From the NCBI RefSeq assembly GCF_020381325.1, contig NZ_JAGSPI010000003.1, forward strand, positions 62,001 through 126,000: a stretch of 64,000 nt of DNA, read 5' to 3'. The position numbers and the translations under genes were made by a program. The notes beneath the pieces are model-generated. The model did no database searches, was not told where the DNA came from, and was given only the letters and a program-made list of their open reading frames with translations. The number at the start of each line of letters is the position of its first letter. Positions within the stretch are counted from its first letter, which is position 1. Shown one piece after another: positions 1-8,500 of the stretch. The DNA comes from Providencia vermicola (GTDB lineage: Bacteria; Pseudomonadota; Gammaproteobacteria; Enterobacterales; Enterobacteriaceae).

Positions 1-180
1 TTAACGGGAGGTGTCGTCAAAAGTGGAACATTTAAACAATTTGTTCGAGGAGGCATTGTGTTTGCAACCCCACCAACAGTGCCACTATCCCCTAACGCTA
101 AGCCTGAACAGCACTTCATTCTAAAATTAGAGCCACCAAGCGATTATTTGGAATGGGGAACCTCCATTCCAAAAAAATAA
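1..180 (+). CDS. 3' end of an MCE-domain intermembrane lipid transport protein (LetB/YebT-like), partial
   Basis: The window opens inside a reading frame that runs for 59 codons to a TAA. The visible tail has the pattern F-x-x-GGIxFATPP followed by a basic residue and FxLxxxP, which recurs at the end of MCE domains in LetB/PqiB proteins. These form periplasm-spanning tunnels for lipids between inner and outer membrane. The next gene is yebV, and in E. coli yebT (letB) lies just upstream of rsmF and yebV, so the context agrees. rsmF is absent between the two here. The start and most of the protein lie outside the window. The identification rests on a short motif plus gene order. Confidence 0.55.
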   Translation, partial: LTGGVVKSGTFKQFVRGGIVFATPPTVPLSPNAKPEQHFILKLEPPSDYLEWGTSIPKK

Positions 181-187
181 CGACTAC

Positions 188-226
188 AAAGGTGCTTGTT
201 ACCCCAACAATGCACCTTTTCCTTTT
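188..226 (+). terminator. Rho-independent terminator after the MCE gene
   Basis: The arms AAAGGTGC and GCACCTTTT, with further pairing TTGTT/AACAA inside, form a long stem. A T-rich tract follows. It sits 7 bases after the stop of the partial upstream gene. Confidence 0.75.
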
Positions 227-326
227 AAGGCTCAAAAAAATATTTTGGAAATAGATTCCATTTATACTATGCTTAATCTCGTTGGGCTGAATTTATACAG
301 CTAAAATCAATCAGAGAGGTGTGATT

Positions 327-560
327 ATGTGTATAGTTAAATTGAAAATATCTTCCTATGAAATCAATGATGCCGTTATGGAGACCCATAAAAGCGATAC
401 AGTGAGTATCCCTTGTGATTCTGACACGGATTTTTGTATGCAGTTAGACGGTTGGGATGAACACACGAGTATTCCAGCAACGATTGATGAAAAACCCGTG
501 CTGTTATATCGCCACCGTTATGACAAAGAAAATCATCATTGGGTTATGAAGGTTGCTTAG
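327..560 (+). CDS. yebV: YebV family small protein (DUF1480)
   Basis: This is a 77-residue acidic soluble protein of unknown function. The central stretch SIPCDSDTDFCMQLDGWD and the following TSIPA and LYRxRYD segments match E. coli YebV closely, and the length is the same within one or two residues. ATG at 327 is preferred over the in-frame GTG at 321 because AGAGGT lies six bases upstream of it. In E. coli the gene sits between rsmF and yebW; here rsmF and yebW are both missing and the sRNA gene sdsR follows on the opposite strand. No catalytic motif or membrane segment is visible. Confidence 0.85.
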   Translation: MCIVKLKISSYEINDAVMETHKSDTVSIPCDSDTDFCMQLDGWDEHTSIPATIDEKPVLLYRHRYDKENHHWVMKVA

Positions 561-646
561 TCGCTTATTGGGCAACAAAGCCATTAATCCAAAGATGATT
601 GGCTTATTAATGATGAGTCAATATGTGGGAAAGCAAACTAATAGGC

Positions 647-744
647 AAAAAAAGAGGCCTGGTAGATTCCGATTACCGGGCCTTGGGAAATGGCTCTGGC
701 AGAGCCGTGCGCTAAAATTGCCATTGAGACGTAACAAAGTACAC
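647..744 (-). ncRNA. sdsR: SdsR (RyeB) sigma-S-dependent small RNA
   Basis: On the minus strand, the segment complementary to 701-717 reads TTTTAGCGCACGGCTCT. This is the most conserved part of enterobacterial SdsR and is the Hfq-dependent mRNA-pairing region. It is followed by a GGCTCT/AGAGCC hairpin (692-706), the CATTTCCC linker and a terminator hairpin (about 655-683) ending in seven T. The predicted length of about 98 nt agrees with the roughly 104 nt of the E. coli RNA. The location between yebV and yebY is also as in E. coli. In enterobacteria SdsR accumulates in stationary phase and represses mRNAs such as ompD and mutS (family knowledge). An antisense partner (SraC/RyeA) may be read from the plus strand but cannot be proven here. 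Confidence 0.88.
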
Positions 745-756
745 CTTAATACTAGC
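742..756 (-). promoter_or_regulatory. Predicted sdsR promoter (-10 element)
   Basis: On the minus strand GCTAGTATTAA precedes the predicted RNA 5' end, with hexamer TAGTAT at 754-749. The C immediately upstream and the T/A-rich extension fit a sigma-S type -10. The transcription start would fall at about 742-745. Confidence 0.5.
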
Positions 757-983
757 TTTCAATGTACGTTCTTACCACATTAATTATCAATTATTTTACA
801 TATTATTAACACAATTTATTGTTTAATATTCTAATATTGAACAATTTGTTTAATAGGTTATGCCTATGTAAGTAATTAATAAAACCTTTCAATCAATTAT
901 TACATTGATATATAAGATAAATTTCAATAATCAACTGTTTTAGCTTCCCACTCTTTTCAATGATAAAAACAACTTAAGCACAC
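757..983. other. AT-rich intergenic region without a recognisable gene
   Basis: This stretch between the sdsR promoter and the yebY stop is strongly AT-rich. It has many short stop-interrupted frames. No terminator with a clear GC stem, RNA motif or coding frame could be recognised in it. Confidence 0.5.
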
Positions 984-1331
984 TTACTTACTACCACACA
1001 ATTTCGCAGCGGCTTCCTTTAACGGTAAAACACGTTCTTCAACACTTTTTGCAGTCTCAATCGGCTTGAGTAATACATCGATTGGTTGGCCTTTAATTTC
1101 TTTATTATCCATTTGTGTTGCAGCGATATCATTTAATGGATATTGCATTAATGTGGCTGGATTGATCACCACCAGCGCACCATTAGTGCGGCATTCCAAC
1201 ATCACCTCTTCACGTGTAAATGGCCAATCATCACCAAATTGTTTTTTACTCACTGATGTTAAGGGAGCAGCAACAGCAGTACTAATTGTTCCACCAACTA
1301 ATAAGAAGCAAATAATGAGTTTAGATTTCAT
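984..1331 (-). CDS. yebY: YebY family exported protein (DUF2511)
   Basis: The 115-residue product begins with a cleavable-type signal peptide (hydrophobic core about residues 4-18, AVAA near 20). The mature part starts with APLTSVSKKQFGDDWPF, which resembles E. coli YebY. Two cysteines (in LECRTNG and KLCGSK) could form a periplasmic disulfide. The function is unknown. It is the third gene of a minus-strand copC-copD-yebY set, the same order as E. coli yobA-yebZ-yebY, which suggests a periplasmic role connected with copper or cell-envelope stress. The ATG at 1331 has AAGG upstream. Confidence 0.85.
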   Translation of the reverse strand: MKSKLIICFLLVGGTISTAVAAPLTSVSKKQFGDDWPFTREEVMLECRTNGALVVINPATLMQYPLNDIAATQMDNKEIKGQPIDVLLKPIETAKSVEERVLPLKEAAAKLCGSK

Positions 1332-1396
1332 TGAAATGACCTTGTTAAACGAGTGCGATAATAATTCGCTATTATCAAATAAATAAAATGGTTTTG

Positions 1397-2293
1397 CTAC
1401 ACGGGTTGATACGTGGCAAAAATGGCTACCGCTAAAATCGCCATTGTCCCTAACAACAATTCGACCCAGCTATTGATGATCAAGTAACTAACTTGCCCTT
1501 TTTGCTTGATCCTTGGCACGATGTAATAACGGTTAATAGATGCAAGCATTATCATTCCCATGACCAATATAATCTTAAACCAGAGTAGTGATTGATATTC
1601 AGAACCTGAATATTCCATTGGCCATTGCGGCAAAATACTTATCGCACTTATGATGCCAGTGATGACCACTAAAACAACTGCAACGTGTCCATAACGGGAG
1701 AATCGCTTCATTGTCTTAATAATTTGCGCATCCATTCCAGCCACAAGTTCACGTTTATTACGCAAAAATTGAATACAGATTAAAAATGGCCATAAGCCAC
1801 CAAACCAATAGGCTGAGCTAATAAGATGAATAAATTGATTAAAGCGATGAAGCCCGCCAACGATACCATCTTGCATCGCGGCATGCCCAACAAAGGCATG
1901 TAAGCCAAGAATAAGAATAGAAAGAAGTAAAACAAGGTGTAATCGTAACTTAATAGACTTAATAAATAAAACTACCAACAAAATTACAGATAATAATAAT
2001 TCCCAGCGCCAAATTTGACCGAATGATGTCCCCAGCACGCCCTGCCAGATATCCCAATCTGTTGCATCCTCCCAGCCATCCCCCATTGAACCCGCTTGTG
2101 CTAACATCCAGCCCCAAACGGTCACAACAGTAACGACTGCGCAAAAGTTGATCCCTTTATTCAAATAACGGCTAATAAGATAACTAAATTGCCCACAACT
2201 CAGCAACGCTGCAAATATTGACATTCCACACATCAATATTGCAGCAATAAAATGAATAAAACGGATTAAAGTATAAAACGCGTCCAGTGACAT
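1397..2293 (-). CDS. copD: CopD family copper homeostasis inner-membrane protein (YebZ)
   Basis: This 298-residue integral membrane protein has about eight hydrophobic segments spread along its length. It belongs to the CopD/PcoD family, thought to move copper across the inner membrane in partnership with periplasmic CopC. Conserved-looking histidines occur near the N-terminus (IRFIHFIAA), in the middle (LHAFVGHAAM and GLHRFNQFIHLISSAYWFG) and are candidate metal ligands. The start is one base after the copC stop, so the two are translationally coupled and co-transcribed. The length agrees with E. coli YebZ (290 residues). Confidence 0.85.
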   Translation of the reverse strand: MSLDAFYTLIRFIHFIAAILMCGMSIFAALLSCGQFSYLISRYLNKGINFCAVVTVVTVWGWMLAQAGSMGDGWEDATDWDIWQGVLGTSFGQIWRWELLLSVILLVVLFIKSIKLRLHLVLLLSILILGLHAFVGHAAMQDGIVGGLHRFNQFIHLISSAYWFGGLWPFLICIQFLRNKRELVAGMDAQIIKTMKRFSRYGHVAVVLVVITGIISAISILPQWPMEYSGSEYQSLLWFKIILVMGMIMLASINRYYIVPRIKQKGQVSYLIINSWVELLLGTMAILAVAIFATYQPV

Positions 2294-2294
2294 A

Positions 2295-2681
2295 TTATTT
2301 CACTGTAAAGCTATAAGTCCCTTTGGTTTTGTGGCCATCAACTGAAACAACACTCCAGTTAACATCGTATTTCCCTGAAGTCAGTTTGCCTTCAACTGGC
2401 ACGATCACTTTGGTGTCATTACTTGGGTCTAATGTCGCTTTTCCTGTTTTAACGATATTTTTTTCAGGTCCGATGATAGACACTTTCGTAAAGTTAACTT
2501 CAATACCTTCAGAGAAATTTAACGTGATTGATTCAGGTGTTTGCTCAACTGCAGCGCCTTCTGCTGGAAGTTGGTCTTTTAAATGTGCGTGGGCAAAAGC
2601 TTGTTGGAAAGACATCCCTAAAAATAAGACAGCGATTGCACTTAATTTGCGCCATGAAGATTTAATATGGGTAATTGGCAT
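2295..2681 (-). CDS. copC: CopC family periplasmic copper-binding protein (YobA)
   Basis: This 128-residue protein has a signal peptide ending at AFA (residues 28-30), which leaves His31 at the mature N-terminus. That is the expected Cu(II) ligand of CopC proteins, part of the histidine-brace type site. The remainder fits the beta-barrel CopC domain, including NFSEGIEVNFTKVSI and the C-terminal WSVVSVDGHKTKGTYSF, whose Asp-Gly-His is also conserved. No Met-rich Cu(I) loop is visible, as in short enterobacterial YobA. It is the first gene of the copC-copD-yebY operon and likely hands periplasmic copper to CopD. Confidence 0.88.
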   Translation of the reverse strand: MPITHIKSSWRKLSAIAVLFLGMSFQQAFAHAHLKDQLPAEGAAVEQTPESITLNFSEGIEVNFTKVSIIGPEKNIVKTGKATLDPSNDTKVIVPVEGKLTSGKYDVNWSVVSVDGHKTKGTYSFTVK

Positions 2682-2805
2682 AGTAACCTCTTAATTTGCA
2701 GGTAAATTTAGAATATTTGCCAATCATTATACGGAAAAAAACAGTTTGTGCCGCTTAAAAACGGGATTTAAGCGCTCATCCTGTGAGTATTCACACAAAA
2801 TGAAA

Positions 2806-2855
2806 AGAAAAAGGCTTATGAACATTGAAATTAATCACTTTTATCCATAAGCCTA
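2806..2855 (-). terminator. Rho-independent terminator of ftnA
   Basis: A nine-base inverted repeat (AGGCTTATG at 2812-2820 with CATAAGCCT at 2846-2854) encloses a 25-base loop. On the minus strand it is followed by TTTTTCTTTT, 60 bases downstream of the ftnA stop. Confidence 0.6.
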
Positions 2856-2915
2856 CTAAGGTCTTTATACTTCAGATAGATTAAGTTTTAGTCATAATCT
2901 ATTCGTAACACAAAA

Positions 2916-3419
2916 TTAGATGTGTGTAGCTGCTGACATATTTTTCAAATCTTTATCCAATAAGAATAGTGCTTTACCAGACTCACCCACCATATCCAGT
3001 TTATCCAGCACCGATTTAAATAGTTTCTCTTCTTCATGCTGTTCTGCGACATACCATTGCAGGAAGTTAAATGTTGAATAATCTTGTGTCGTCATTGCTA
3101 GGTGCGCTAACTTATTAATTTCACGGGTAATTAACTGTTCGTGTTCATAAGTTTGATTGAACACATCAGCAATAGATTTAAAATCAACCGGTGGTGCCGC
3201 AATTTGGCCTAATAATGGCAGTGCACCTGTATCGCTAAGGTAATCAAACAAACGCTGCATATGTTCCATTTCTTCTTGAGAATGTGCTTTTAAAAAAGCA
3301 GCGGCGCCTTCGTAGCCTTTATCGCTACACCAAGCGCTCATTTGCAAATAAAGATTTGCAGAGTAAAACTCAAGGTTTAATTGTTCGTTTAATTTTTTGA
3401 CCATATCAGTAGTTAACAT
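2916..3419 (-). CDS. ftnA: Non-haem ferritin FtnA
   Basis: This 167-residue four-helix-bundle ferritin oxidises Fe(II) and stores iron as a ferric core in a 24-subunit cytoplasmic shell. The ferroxidase ligands are visible at the canonical positions: Glu17, Glu50, His53, Glu94 and Gln127, and the third-site residues Glu49, Glu126, Glu129 and Glu130 are also present. Length and sequence match E. coli FtnA (165 residues). The neighbours differ from E. coli, where ftnA lies elsewhere on the map. The upstream region is AT-rich. A stretch ending in TCATTATC around 3540-3570 weakly resembles a Fur site, but not well enough to call. Confidence 0.93.
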   Translation of the reverse strand: MLTTDMVKKLNEQLNLEFYSANLYLQMSAWCSDKGYEGAAAFLKAHSQEEMEHMQRLFDYLSDTGALPLLGQIAAPPVDFKSIADVFNQTYEHEQLITREINKLAHLAMTTQDYSTFNFLQWYVAEQHEEEKLFKSVLDKLDMVGESGKALFLLDKDLKNMSAATHI

Positions 3420-3711
3420 ATTTTTACCTTAATGTTTAAATATTCTTGAGGCTATTATGCACAGTATTACAATAATTAAAACCCTAAAACATTCTGAAAA
3501 CAAAAAAATCCAATTTACTGATTATTAATAACTTTTGCTAAAAACAATAATAATCAATCTCATTATCTTTCTCTGTTTTTAAAGTCATTAATTAAATATA
3601 AAACTATATTAGTTTGATTATATTTTCACGTTCTTTTCGCTAAGAATTGAGACTTCTTCTCATTTAATCGCTACAATATTCCTAAATCCCATTAAGTGAT
3701 AGAGAATTAAA
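3420..3711. other. Intergenic region between divergent ftnA and holE
   Basis: This AT-rich stretch must hold both promoters. No high-scoring operator was recognised. It contains no convincing small ORF. Confidence 0.4.
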
Positions 3712-3942
3712 ATGAGCCATAATCTTGCTTTATTGCCCAAAGATGAAATGGATAAGGTCAACGTTGACTTATTGGCATCAGGCGTTGCATTCAAAGAACG
3801 CTATAATATTGCCATTCTTGCCGACGCTGTTGAGCGGGAACAACCCGAGCATTTAAGGGAATATTTTAGAGAAAGGCTGGTCTATTACCGCCAATTATCA
3901 CAAAATTTCTCGCGGTTACCGTACGAACCCAGAAATCGTTAA
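3712..3942 (+). CDS. holE: DNA polymerase III theta subunit
   Basis: This 76-residue protein matches E. coli HolE across its length: [30 protein letters not shown] and the C-terminal SRLPYEP. Theta binds the epsilon proofreading subunit in the Pol III core (alpha-epsilon-theta) and stabilises it. The exact family length and the strong matches in all three helices leave little doubt. As in E. coli it lies close to copC/yobA and yebF, but ftnA intervenes on one side and exoX and ptrB are missing on the other. Confidence 0.93.
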   Translation: MSHNLALLPKDEMDKVNVDLLASGVAFKERYNIAILADAVEREQPEHLREYFRERLVYYRQLSQNFSRLPYEPRNR

Positions 3943-3944
3943 GA

Positions 3945-3971
3945 AAAAAGAGGGTTATCTCCCTCTTTTTC
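3945..3971 (+). terminator. Rho-independent terminator of holE
   Basis: AGAGGG and CCCTCT form a stem with a six-base loop, with A-rich sequence before it and TTTTT after. It starts three bases after the holE stop. It may also act on the minus strand for upstream transcription. Confidence 0.8.
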
Positions 3972-4013
3972 ATTATAAGATATTCAATTGCAAATATTTG
4001 CAATTGAATAAAA

Positions 4014-4379
4014 TTAGTTGGAATTGTTATAAGTCACTGTATTGTTTTGGCAATCCACTAAAACAGAATAATGAAGGTCAGATTTTGCCCCTCTTACCAC
4101 TAAGGGAACTGTGTAGCCTTTATCTGTTTTAGTCACTTCATTATCATTAACCCAAGCAACGGCTTTTTTACCTAGTGCGGCTTTTTCTTCCGTCCAACGT
4201 GGTAAACGATTATGCATAAAATCACTTTTAACCTGAGCCGCAATTTGTGATTCTGTTAGTGCGCCACAGCTCACAAATGGTGCAGCCTTACCTTCTTCCT
4301 TGTTAACACTTAACGCAAATGAACTAAAAACAAGAGCGCACGTCCCTAAAGCAATCACTATTTTTTTATTCGCTTCCAT
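4014..4379 (-). CDS. yebF: YebF family secreted protein
   Basis: The 121-residue product has an N-terminal signal peptide (hydrophobic residues about 7-24). The mature domain resembles E. coli YebF: CGALTESQIAAQVKSDF, RLPRW, AVAWVNDN, YTVPLVVRG and HYSVLVDC. Cys38 and Cys110 likely form the family disulfide. YebF is secreted in E. coli and shares its fold with colicin M immunity proteins; its physiological role is unknown. ATG at 4379 was chosen over an upstream in-frame start because GGAGGAG lies just before it. yebF is also a near neighbour of holE in E. coli. Confidence 0.85.
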   Translation of the reverse strand: MEANKKIVIALGTCALVFSSFALSVNKEEGKAAPFVSCGALTESQIAAQVKSDFMHNRLPRWTEEKAALGKKAVAWVNDNEVTKTDKGYTVPLVVRGAKSDLHYSVLVDCQNNTVTYNNSN

Positions 4380-4571
4380 ACTCTCCTCCGACACCTAATT
4401 GTTAGGTGAATATTTTTGATTAGTTTAGCTGCTCATTTAAGCCTATAAGAAGGTGTTAAATTTGCGCGTTATCTGTGAATTATTTTGTAACGACATTGAT
4501 AAACAGAATGACTTAACTAATATTAATCTATCAGATTCATGTATGGATGTTAATAGTATGTTTACTTATTA

Positions 4572-4751
4572 TTAATTTTCATCATCAAAACGTACATGCA
4601 CTTGCTCTTTACCTTGATGTTTCTCACGAATTTCTTGTGCAACAAGTGCGATTGCTTCTCCGCTACTCATACCGTCAGCCATTAATTGGTGAATTTTTTC
4701 AACCGCTTCTTGCTGTTCTTCATGATTAAGTGCAGGGATCCCTGATAACAT
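4572..4751 (-). CDS. yoaH: YoaH family small protein (UPF0181)
   Basis: Reading the minus strand gives a 59-residue protein that resembles E. coli YoaH (59 residues) throughout: [15 protein letters not shown], the block [20 protein letters not shown], and an acidic end RFDDEN. The function is unknown. It is divergent from pabB with 124 bases between starts, exactly as yoaH and pabB are arranged in E. coli. The coding frame is well supported although the gene is shorter than usual ORF cut-offs. Confidence 0.9.
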   Translation of the reverse strand: MLSGIPALNHEEQQEAVEKIHQLMADGMSSGEAIALVAQEIREKHQGKEQVHVRFDDEN

Positions 4752-4875
4752 GGTTTAAACCTCATTCATAAAAGACTAAAATTAATCTTTAAGATTTTAA
4801 CATCTCTTCGATTATTAAGATAAGAATATCTGTTAGTCTGGCTAGAGTCACTTACGAAGAAATAAACTTATCACC

Positions 4876-6255
4876 ATGATTATTAATAAAATTCAGTTAC
4901 CATATAGCCCAACAGCGGCAATCGATTATTTTACGCCCCTCGCTCACCAACCTTGGGCGATGCTATTGCACTCGGGCAATGCGAAACACTCACACAATCG
5001 TTTTGATATTATTGTCGCGGATCCAATAGCAACACTCACGACCTATCAAACACAAACAACAATTACCGAACAGAATCAAGAACCTATTATTTCAGGAGCA
5101 TCGCCATTCGCTCTACTTCAAACGCAACTTGATAAGCACCATGCAAACCAAATATTGGATAATACACTGCCATTTAATGGCGGGGCATTGGGTATCTGGA
5201 GCTACGATCTTGGCCGCCGTATTGAAAAAATCCCAGAAATCGCGAAAACTGAATTAACATTTCCCGATATGGCTGTCGGCATCTATTTATGGGCGCTGGT
5301 TGTTGATCACCAAGATAAAACCGTCACATTAATTAGTCATCAAGATGCTGAAGCACGCCTAACTTGGTTGCAAAGCCAAAAAGCACCCCGCAAAAATAAA
5401 TTTAAGCTAAATACCCCCTGGCAATCCAATATGACCGAGGATCAGTATCAACAAAACATTGCTCGCATTCATGAATATTTGCGCAGTGGTGATTGTTATC
5501 AAATTAATTTAGCACAGCGATTTAAAGCAAAATATAAAGGAGATGAATGGAATGCTTTCCTAGCATTGCTTGAAACGAATGGCGCCCCATTCTCTTCTTT
5601 TATGCGCTTACCTGAAAATGCCGTCATTAGTATTTCCCCTGAGCGCTTTATTTTATTGCAAGATGGCGATATCCAAACTCGCCCTATTAAAGGCACACTT
5701 CCGCGTTTAGACGATGAACAAGACGACTTGGCTCAAGCGCAAAAGCTGGCTAACTCACCTAAAGATCGCGCTGAGAACTTAATGATTGTCGATTTATTAC
5801 GCAATGATATCGGACGAGTAGCGAAACCAGGTACCGTTAAAGTGCCTGAATTGTTTATGGTTGAACCCTTCCCTGCCGTTCATCATCTCGTGAGCACGAT
5901 TACGGCAAGATTGGATAGTCCATATCAAGCCACCGACTTACTACAAGCTTGTTTCCCTGGCGGTTCCATTACAGGTGCACCAAAAATTCGAGCAATGGAA
6001 ATTATTGAAGAATTAGAGCCTCATCGGCGACATGGATATTGTGGCGCAATAGGCTATATTAGTTTCTGTGGCAATATGGACACCAATATTACTATCCGAA
6101 CCTTACTAACCTATAAAAAGCAGATTTACTGCTGGGCAGGCGGTGGTATTGTGGCAGATAGCCAAGCAGATAAAGAATATCAAGAAACTTTTGATAAACT
6201 GAGCCTTATTCTACCCCTATTAGGAGCGTTAAATTCGGATGACCGAGCTGAATAA
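4876..6255 (+). CDS. pabB: Aminodeoxychorismate synthase component I
   Basis: This 459-residue enzyme joins chorismate and ammonia (from PabA glutaminase) to give 4-amino-4-deoxychorismate for folate synthesis. The N-terminal part is the TrpE/PabB N-domain. The C-terminal chorismate-binding domain carries PIKGTLPR (with the lysine that distinguishes PabB), NLMIVDLLRNDIGRV, CFPGGSITGAPK and the ending YCWAGGGIVADS. The length is normal (E. coli 453). The 3' end overlaps nudL by 17 bases, so the two are co-translated, as in E. coli. Confidence 0.95.
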   Translation: MIINKIQLPYSPTAAIDYFTPLAHQPWAMLLHSGNAKHSHNRFDIIVADPIATLTTYQTQTTITEQNQEPIISGASPFALLQTQLDKHHANQILDNTLPFNGGALGIWSYDLGRRIEKIPEIAKTELTFPDMAVGIYLWALVVDHQDKTVTLISHQDAEARLTWLQSQKAPRKNKFKLNTPWQSNMTEDQYQQNIARIHEYLRSGDCYQINLAQRFKAKYKGDEWNAFLALLETNGAPFSSFMRLPENAVISISPERFILLQDGDIQTRPIKGTLPRLDDEQDDLAQAQKLANSPKDRAENLMIVDLLRNDIGRVAKPGTVKVPELFMVEPFPAVHHLVSTITARLDSPYQATDLLQACFPGGSITGAPKIRAMEIIEELEPHRRHGYCGAIGYISFCGNMDTNITIRTLLTYKKQIYCWAGGGIVADSQADKEYQETFDKLSLILPLLGALNSDDRAE

Positions 6256-6799
6256 CTTTATCAACCGTTTTCAGTTTACTTTACCAACAACCCGTCAGGC
6301 ACAGCGCCAGACGGGTAAGTCGGCTGCGGTTTTATTACCGATTATTAATAAACCTAATCCAACCCTGCTACTGACCCAACGCTCACCATTTTTACGTTCC
6401 CATGCAGGCCAAGTCGCCTTTCCTGGTGGCGCAAAAGATCCCGAAGATGGCTCATTAATTCATACTGCGCTGCGCGAAACTTTTGAAGAAGTCGCCATCC
6501 CACCAGAAAAAGTGAAGGTACTGGGGCAATTAGCACCGTTGCAAAGTTATGGTGGTTATGAGGTCACCCCCATTGTTGGCTTGCTACCTGCCAATATTCA
6601 ATATCAAGCAAACCCTAGTGAAGTCGCCTCTATTTTTGAAGTTCCACTTTTTGATGCGCTGTCATTGCGACAACACAAATATGTGGATATCAAACGCTCA
6701 GGCCGTGAAAATCGGATTTTTTTCTATTGGTATAAAGGCCATCTCGTTTGGGGTTTAACAGCATCCATTCTTCATCAATTAGCATTGCAACTAGACTAA
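6239..6799 (+). CDS. nudL: CoA pyrophosphatase, Nudix family
   Basis: This 186-residue Nudix hydrolase cleaves CoA and its derivatives to phosphopantetheine and 3',5'-ADP. The Nudix box begins at GGAKDPEDGS and contains the catalytic RETFEEV, at about residues 60-85. The preceding LTQRS and HAGQVAFPGG segments match the NuCoA subfamily, and family motif residues around LLPxxG follow. The start lies inside pabB, which places translation under coupling. E. coli has the same pabB-nudL-sdaA order. Confidence 0.92.
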   Translation: MTELNNFINRFQFTLPTTRQAQRQTGKSAAVLLPIINKPNPTLLLTQRSPFLRSHAGQVAFPGGAKDPEDGSLIHTALRETFEEVAIPPEKVKVLGQLAPLQSYGGYEVTPIVGLLPANIQYQANPSEVASIFEVPLFDALSLRQHKYVDIKRSGRENRIFFYWYKGHLVWGLTASILHQLALQLD

Positions 6800-7077
6800 C
6801 CCTTGCAATATAAATCACCGCATAAAATTAATTTTTCAAACAAAAATTTTACGTTAACTTTTATCTGCTTCCCTATCATTCCTAATTTTTTTAATGTGGC
6901 TGTATAAATTTAAAGCAAAACACAAGCAGATTGTGCTATTTACAATCAATTATTCCTAAGCAACTACCTTATTTCAAAAAATACTTTAAACTTACTGGTT
7001 AACACTACTAAATAACAGTAAAGTAGCGCCTTTTAAAATAAAGCACTCTATTTTCAACTTTTTTTAAGGAGTCCTGC

Positions 7078-8442
7078 GTGATAAGCGTTTTCGACATGTT
7101 TAAAGTGGGCATTGGCCCGTCAAGCTCTCATACCGTTGGTCCAATGAAAGCTGGTAAAGAATTTGTCGATGATTTAGTGAGCAAAAATCTATTACCTAGC
7201 GTCACTCGTATCTCTGTTGACGTCTATGGGTCATTATCGCTTACTGGTAAAGGGCACCATACTGATATCGCCATTATTATGGGGCTGGCAGGTAACTTAC
7301 CTGCCACCGTTGACATTGAATCTATCCCAACTTTTATCAAAACGGTAGAAGACACCGAAAAACTGCCTTTAGCAAATGGGGCTCAATCTGTTGATTTCCC
7401 ACGTGAAGGTGGCATGAATTTCCGTCAAGATAACCTAGAGTTACACGAAAATGGCATGACTATTCATGCTTTTGCAGGAAATGACGAAATTTATACTAAA
7501 ACCTATTATTCAATTGGTGGCGGCTTTATCGTTGATGAAGAACACTTCGGTGAATCAACGGTTGATAGCAAACCAGTATCCTACCCATTTAATTCAGCAA
7601 ATGAATTGCTGCTAAATTGCAAAAAATCAGGTTTATCAATTTCCAGCCTGATGATGAAAAATGAACTCGATCTTCACTCAAAAGAAGAGATTGACGACTA
7701 TTTCGCAAATGTATGGCACACCATGCAAGCATGTATTGAACGTGGGTTAAATACAGAAGGCGTGTTACCTGGCCCATTACGTGTACCGCGTCGTGCACCT
7801 GCATTAAACCGTGTGGTCACATCATCAAGCAAATTATCGAATGACCCAATGAATGTCATTGACCTCATTAATATGTATGCCCTCGCGGTAAATGAGGAAA
7901 ATGCGGCGGGTGGACGCGTCGTTACTGCCCCAACTAATGGAGCATGTGGGATTGTTCCTGCTGTTTTGGCTTACTACAACCACTGTATTGAGCCAGTTAC
8001 ACCTGAACTTTATCTACGTTATTTCTTAGCGTCTGGCGCTATTGGTATTCTCTATAAAATGAATGCGTCTATTTCAGGTGCAGAAGTGGGTTGCCAAGGT
8101 GAAGTCGGTGTTGCTTGTTCGATGGCCGCAGCTGGCCTAGCGGAATTACTCGGCGGTAGTCCTGAACAAGTATGTATCGCCGCTGAAATTGGCATGGAAC
8201 ACAACTTAGGTCTTACTTGTGATCCTGTTGCGGGTCAAGTTCAAGTCCCTTGCATCGAACGCAATGCAATAGCCTCCGTTAAAGCAGTCAATGCAGCAAG
8301 AATGGCTATCCGTAGAACTAGTGAGCCTCGAGTCTCATTGGATAAAGTGATTGAAACCATGTATGAAACAGGCAAAGACATGAACGCAAAATATCGTGAG
8401 ACCTCTCGCGGTGGTTTAGCTATCAAAGTGCAATGTGACTGA
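7078..8442 (+). CDS. sdaA: L-serine dehydratase (iron-sulfur type)
   Basis: This 454-residue enzyme deaminates L-serine to pyruvate and ammonia. The N-terminal half contains the characteristic MFKVGIGPSSSHTVGPM. The catalytic C-terminal half has the cysteines for the 4Fe-4S cluster in NGACGIVPA, LTCDPVAG and VPCIERN. The start is GTG at 7078 behind a strong AAGGAG, and the length equals E. coli SdaA (454). It follows pabB-nudL after a 278-base AT-rich gap with its own promoter. Confidence 0.95.
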   Translation: MISVFDMFKVGIGPSSSHTVGPMKAGKEFVDDLVSKNLLPSVTRISVDVYGSLSLTGKGHHTDIAIIMGLAGNLPATVDIESIPTFIKTVEDTEKLPLANGAQSVDFPREGGMNFRQDNLELHENGMTIHAFAGNDEIYTKTYYSIGGGFIVDEEHFGESTVDSKPVSYPFNSANELLLNCKKSGLSISSLMMKNELDLHSKEEIDDYFANVWHTMQACIERGLNTEGVLPGPLRVPRRAPALNRVVTSSSKLSNDPMNVIDLINMYALAVNEENAAGGRVVTAPTNGACGIVPAVLAYYNHCIEPVTPELYLRYFLASGAIGILYKMNASISGAEVGCQGEVGVACSMAAAGLAELLGGSPEQVCIAAEIGMEHNLGLTCDPVAGQVQVPCIERNAIASVKAVNAARMAIRRTSEPRVSLDKVIETMYETGKDMNAKYRETSRGGLAIKVQCD

Positions 8443-8462
8443 TTAAGCCTGTTTATTCCTAC

Positions 8463-8500
8463 AAAACGCCCTTTTCTCACCCTGAAGGGCGTTTTTTCTT
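8463..8500 (+). terminator. Rho-independent terminator of sdaA
   Basis: AAAACGCCCTT pairs with AAGGGCGTTTT across a ten-base loop. A TTTTTT tract ends the stem. Confidence 0.85.

Noticed and set aside
553-783. 76-residue plus-strand ORF after yebV
   Set aside because: It runs antisense through the SdsR gene; its composition is not protein-like and conserved RNA motifs explain the sequence.
3540-3575. Fur-like sequence upstream of ftnA
   Set aside because: Too few consensus positions match in this AT-rich stretch to call an operator.
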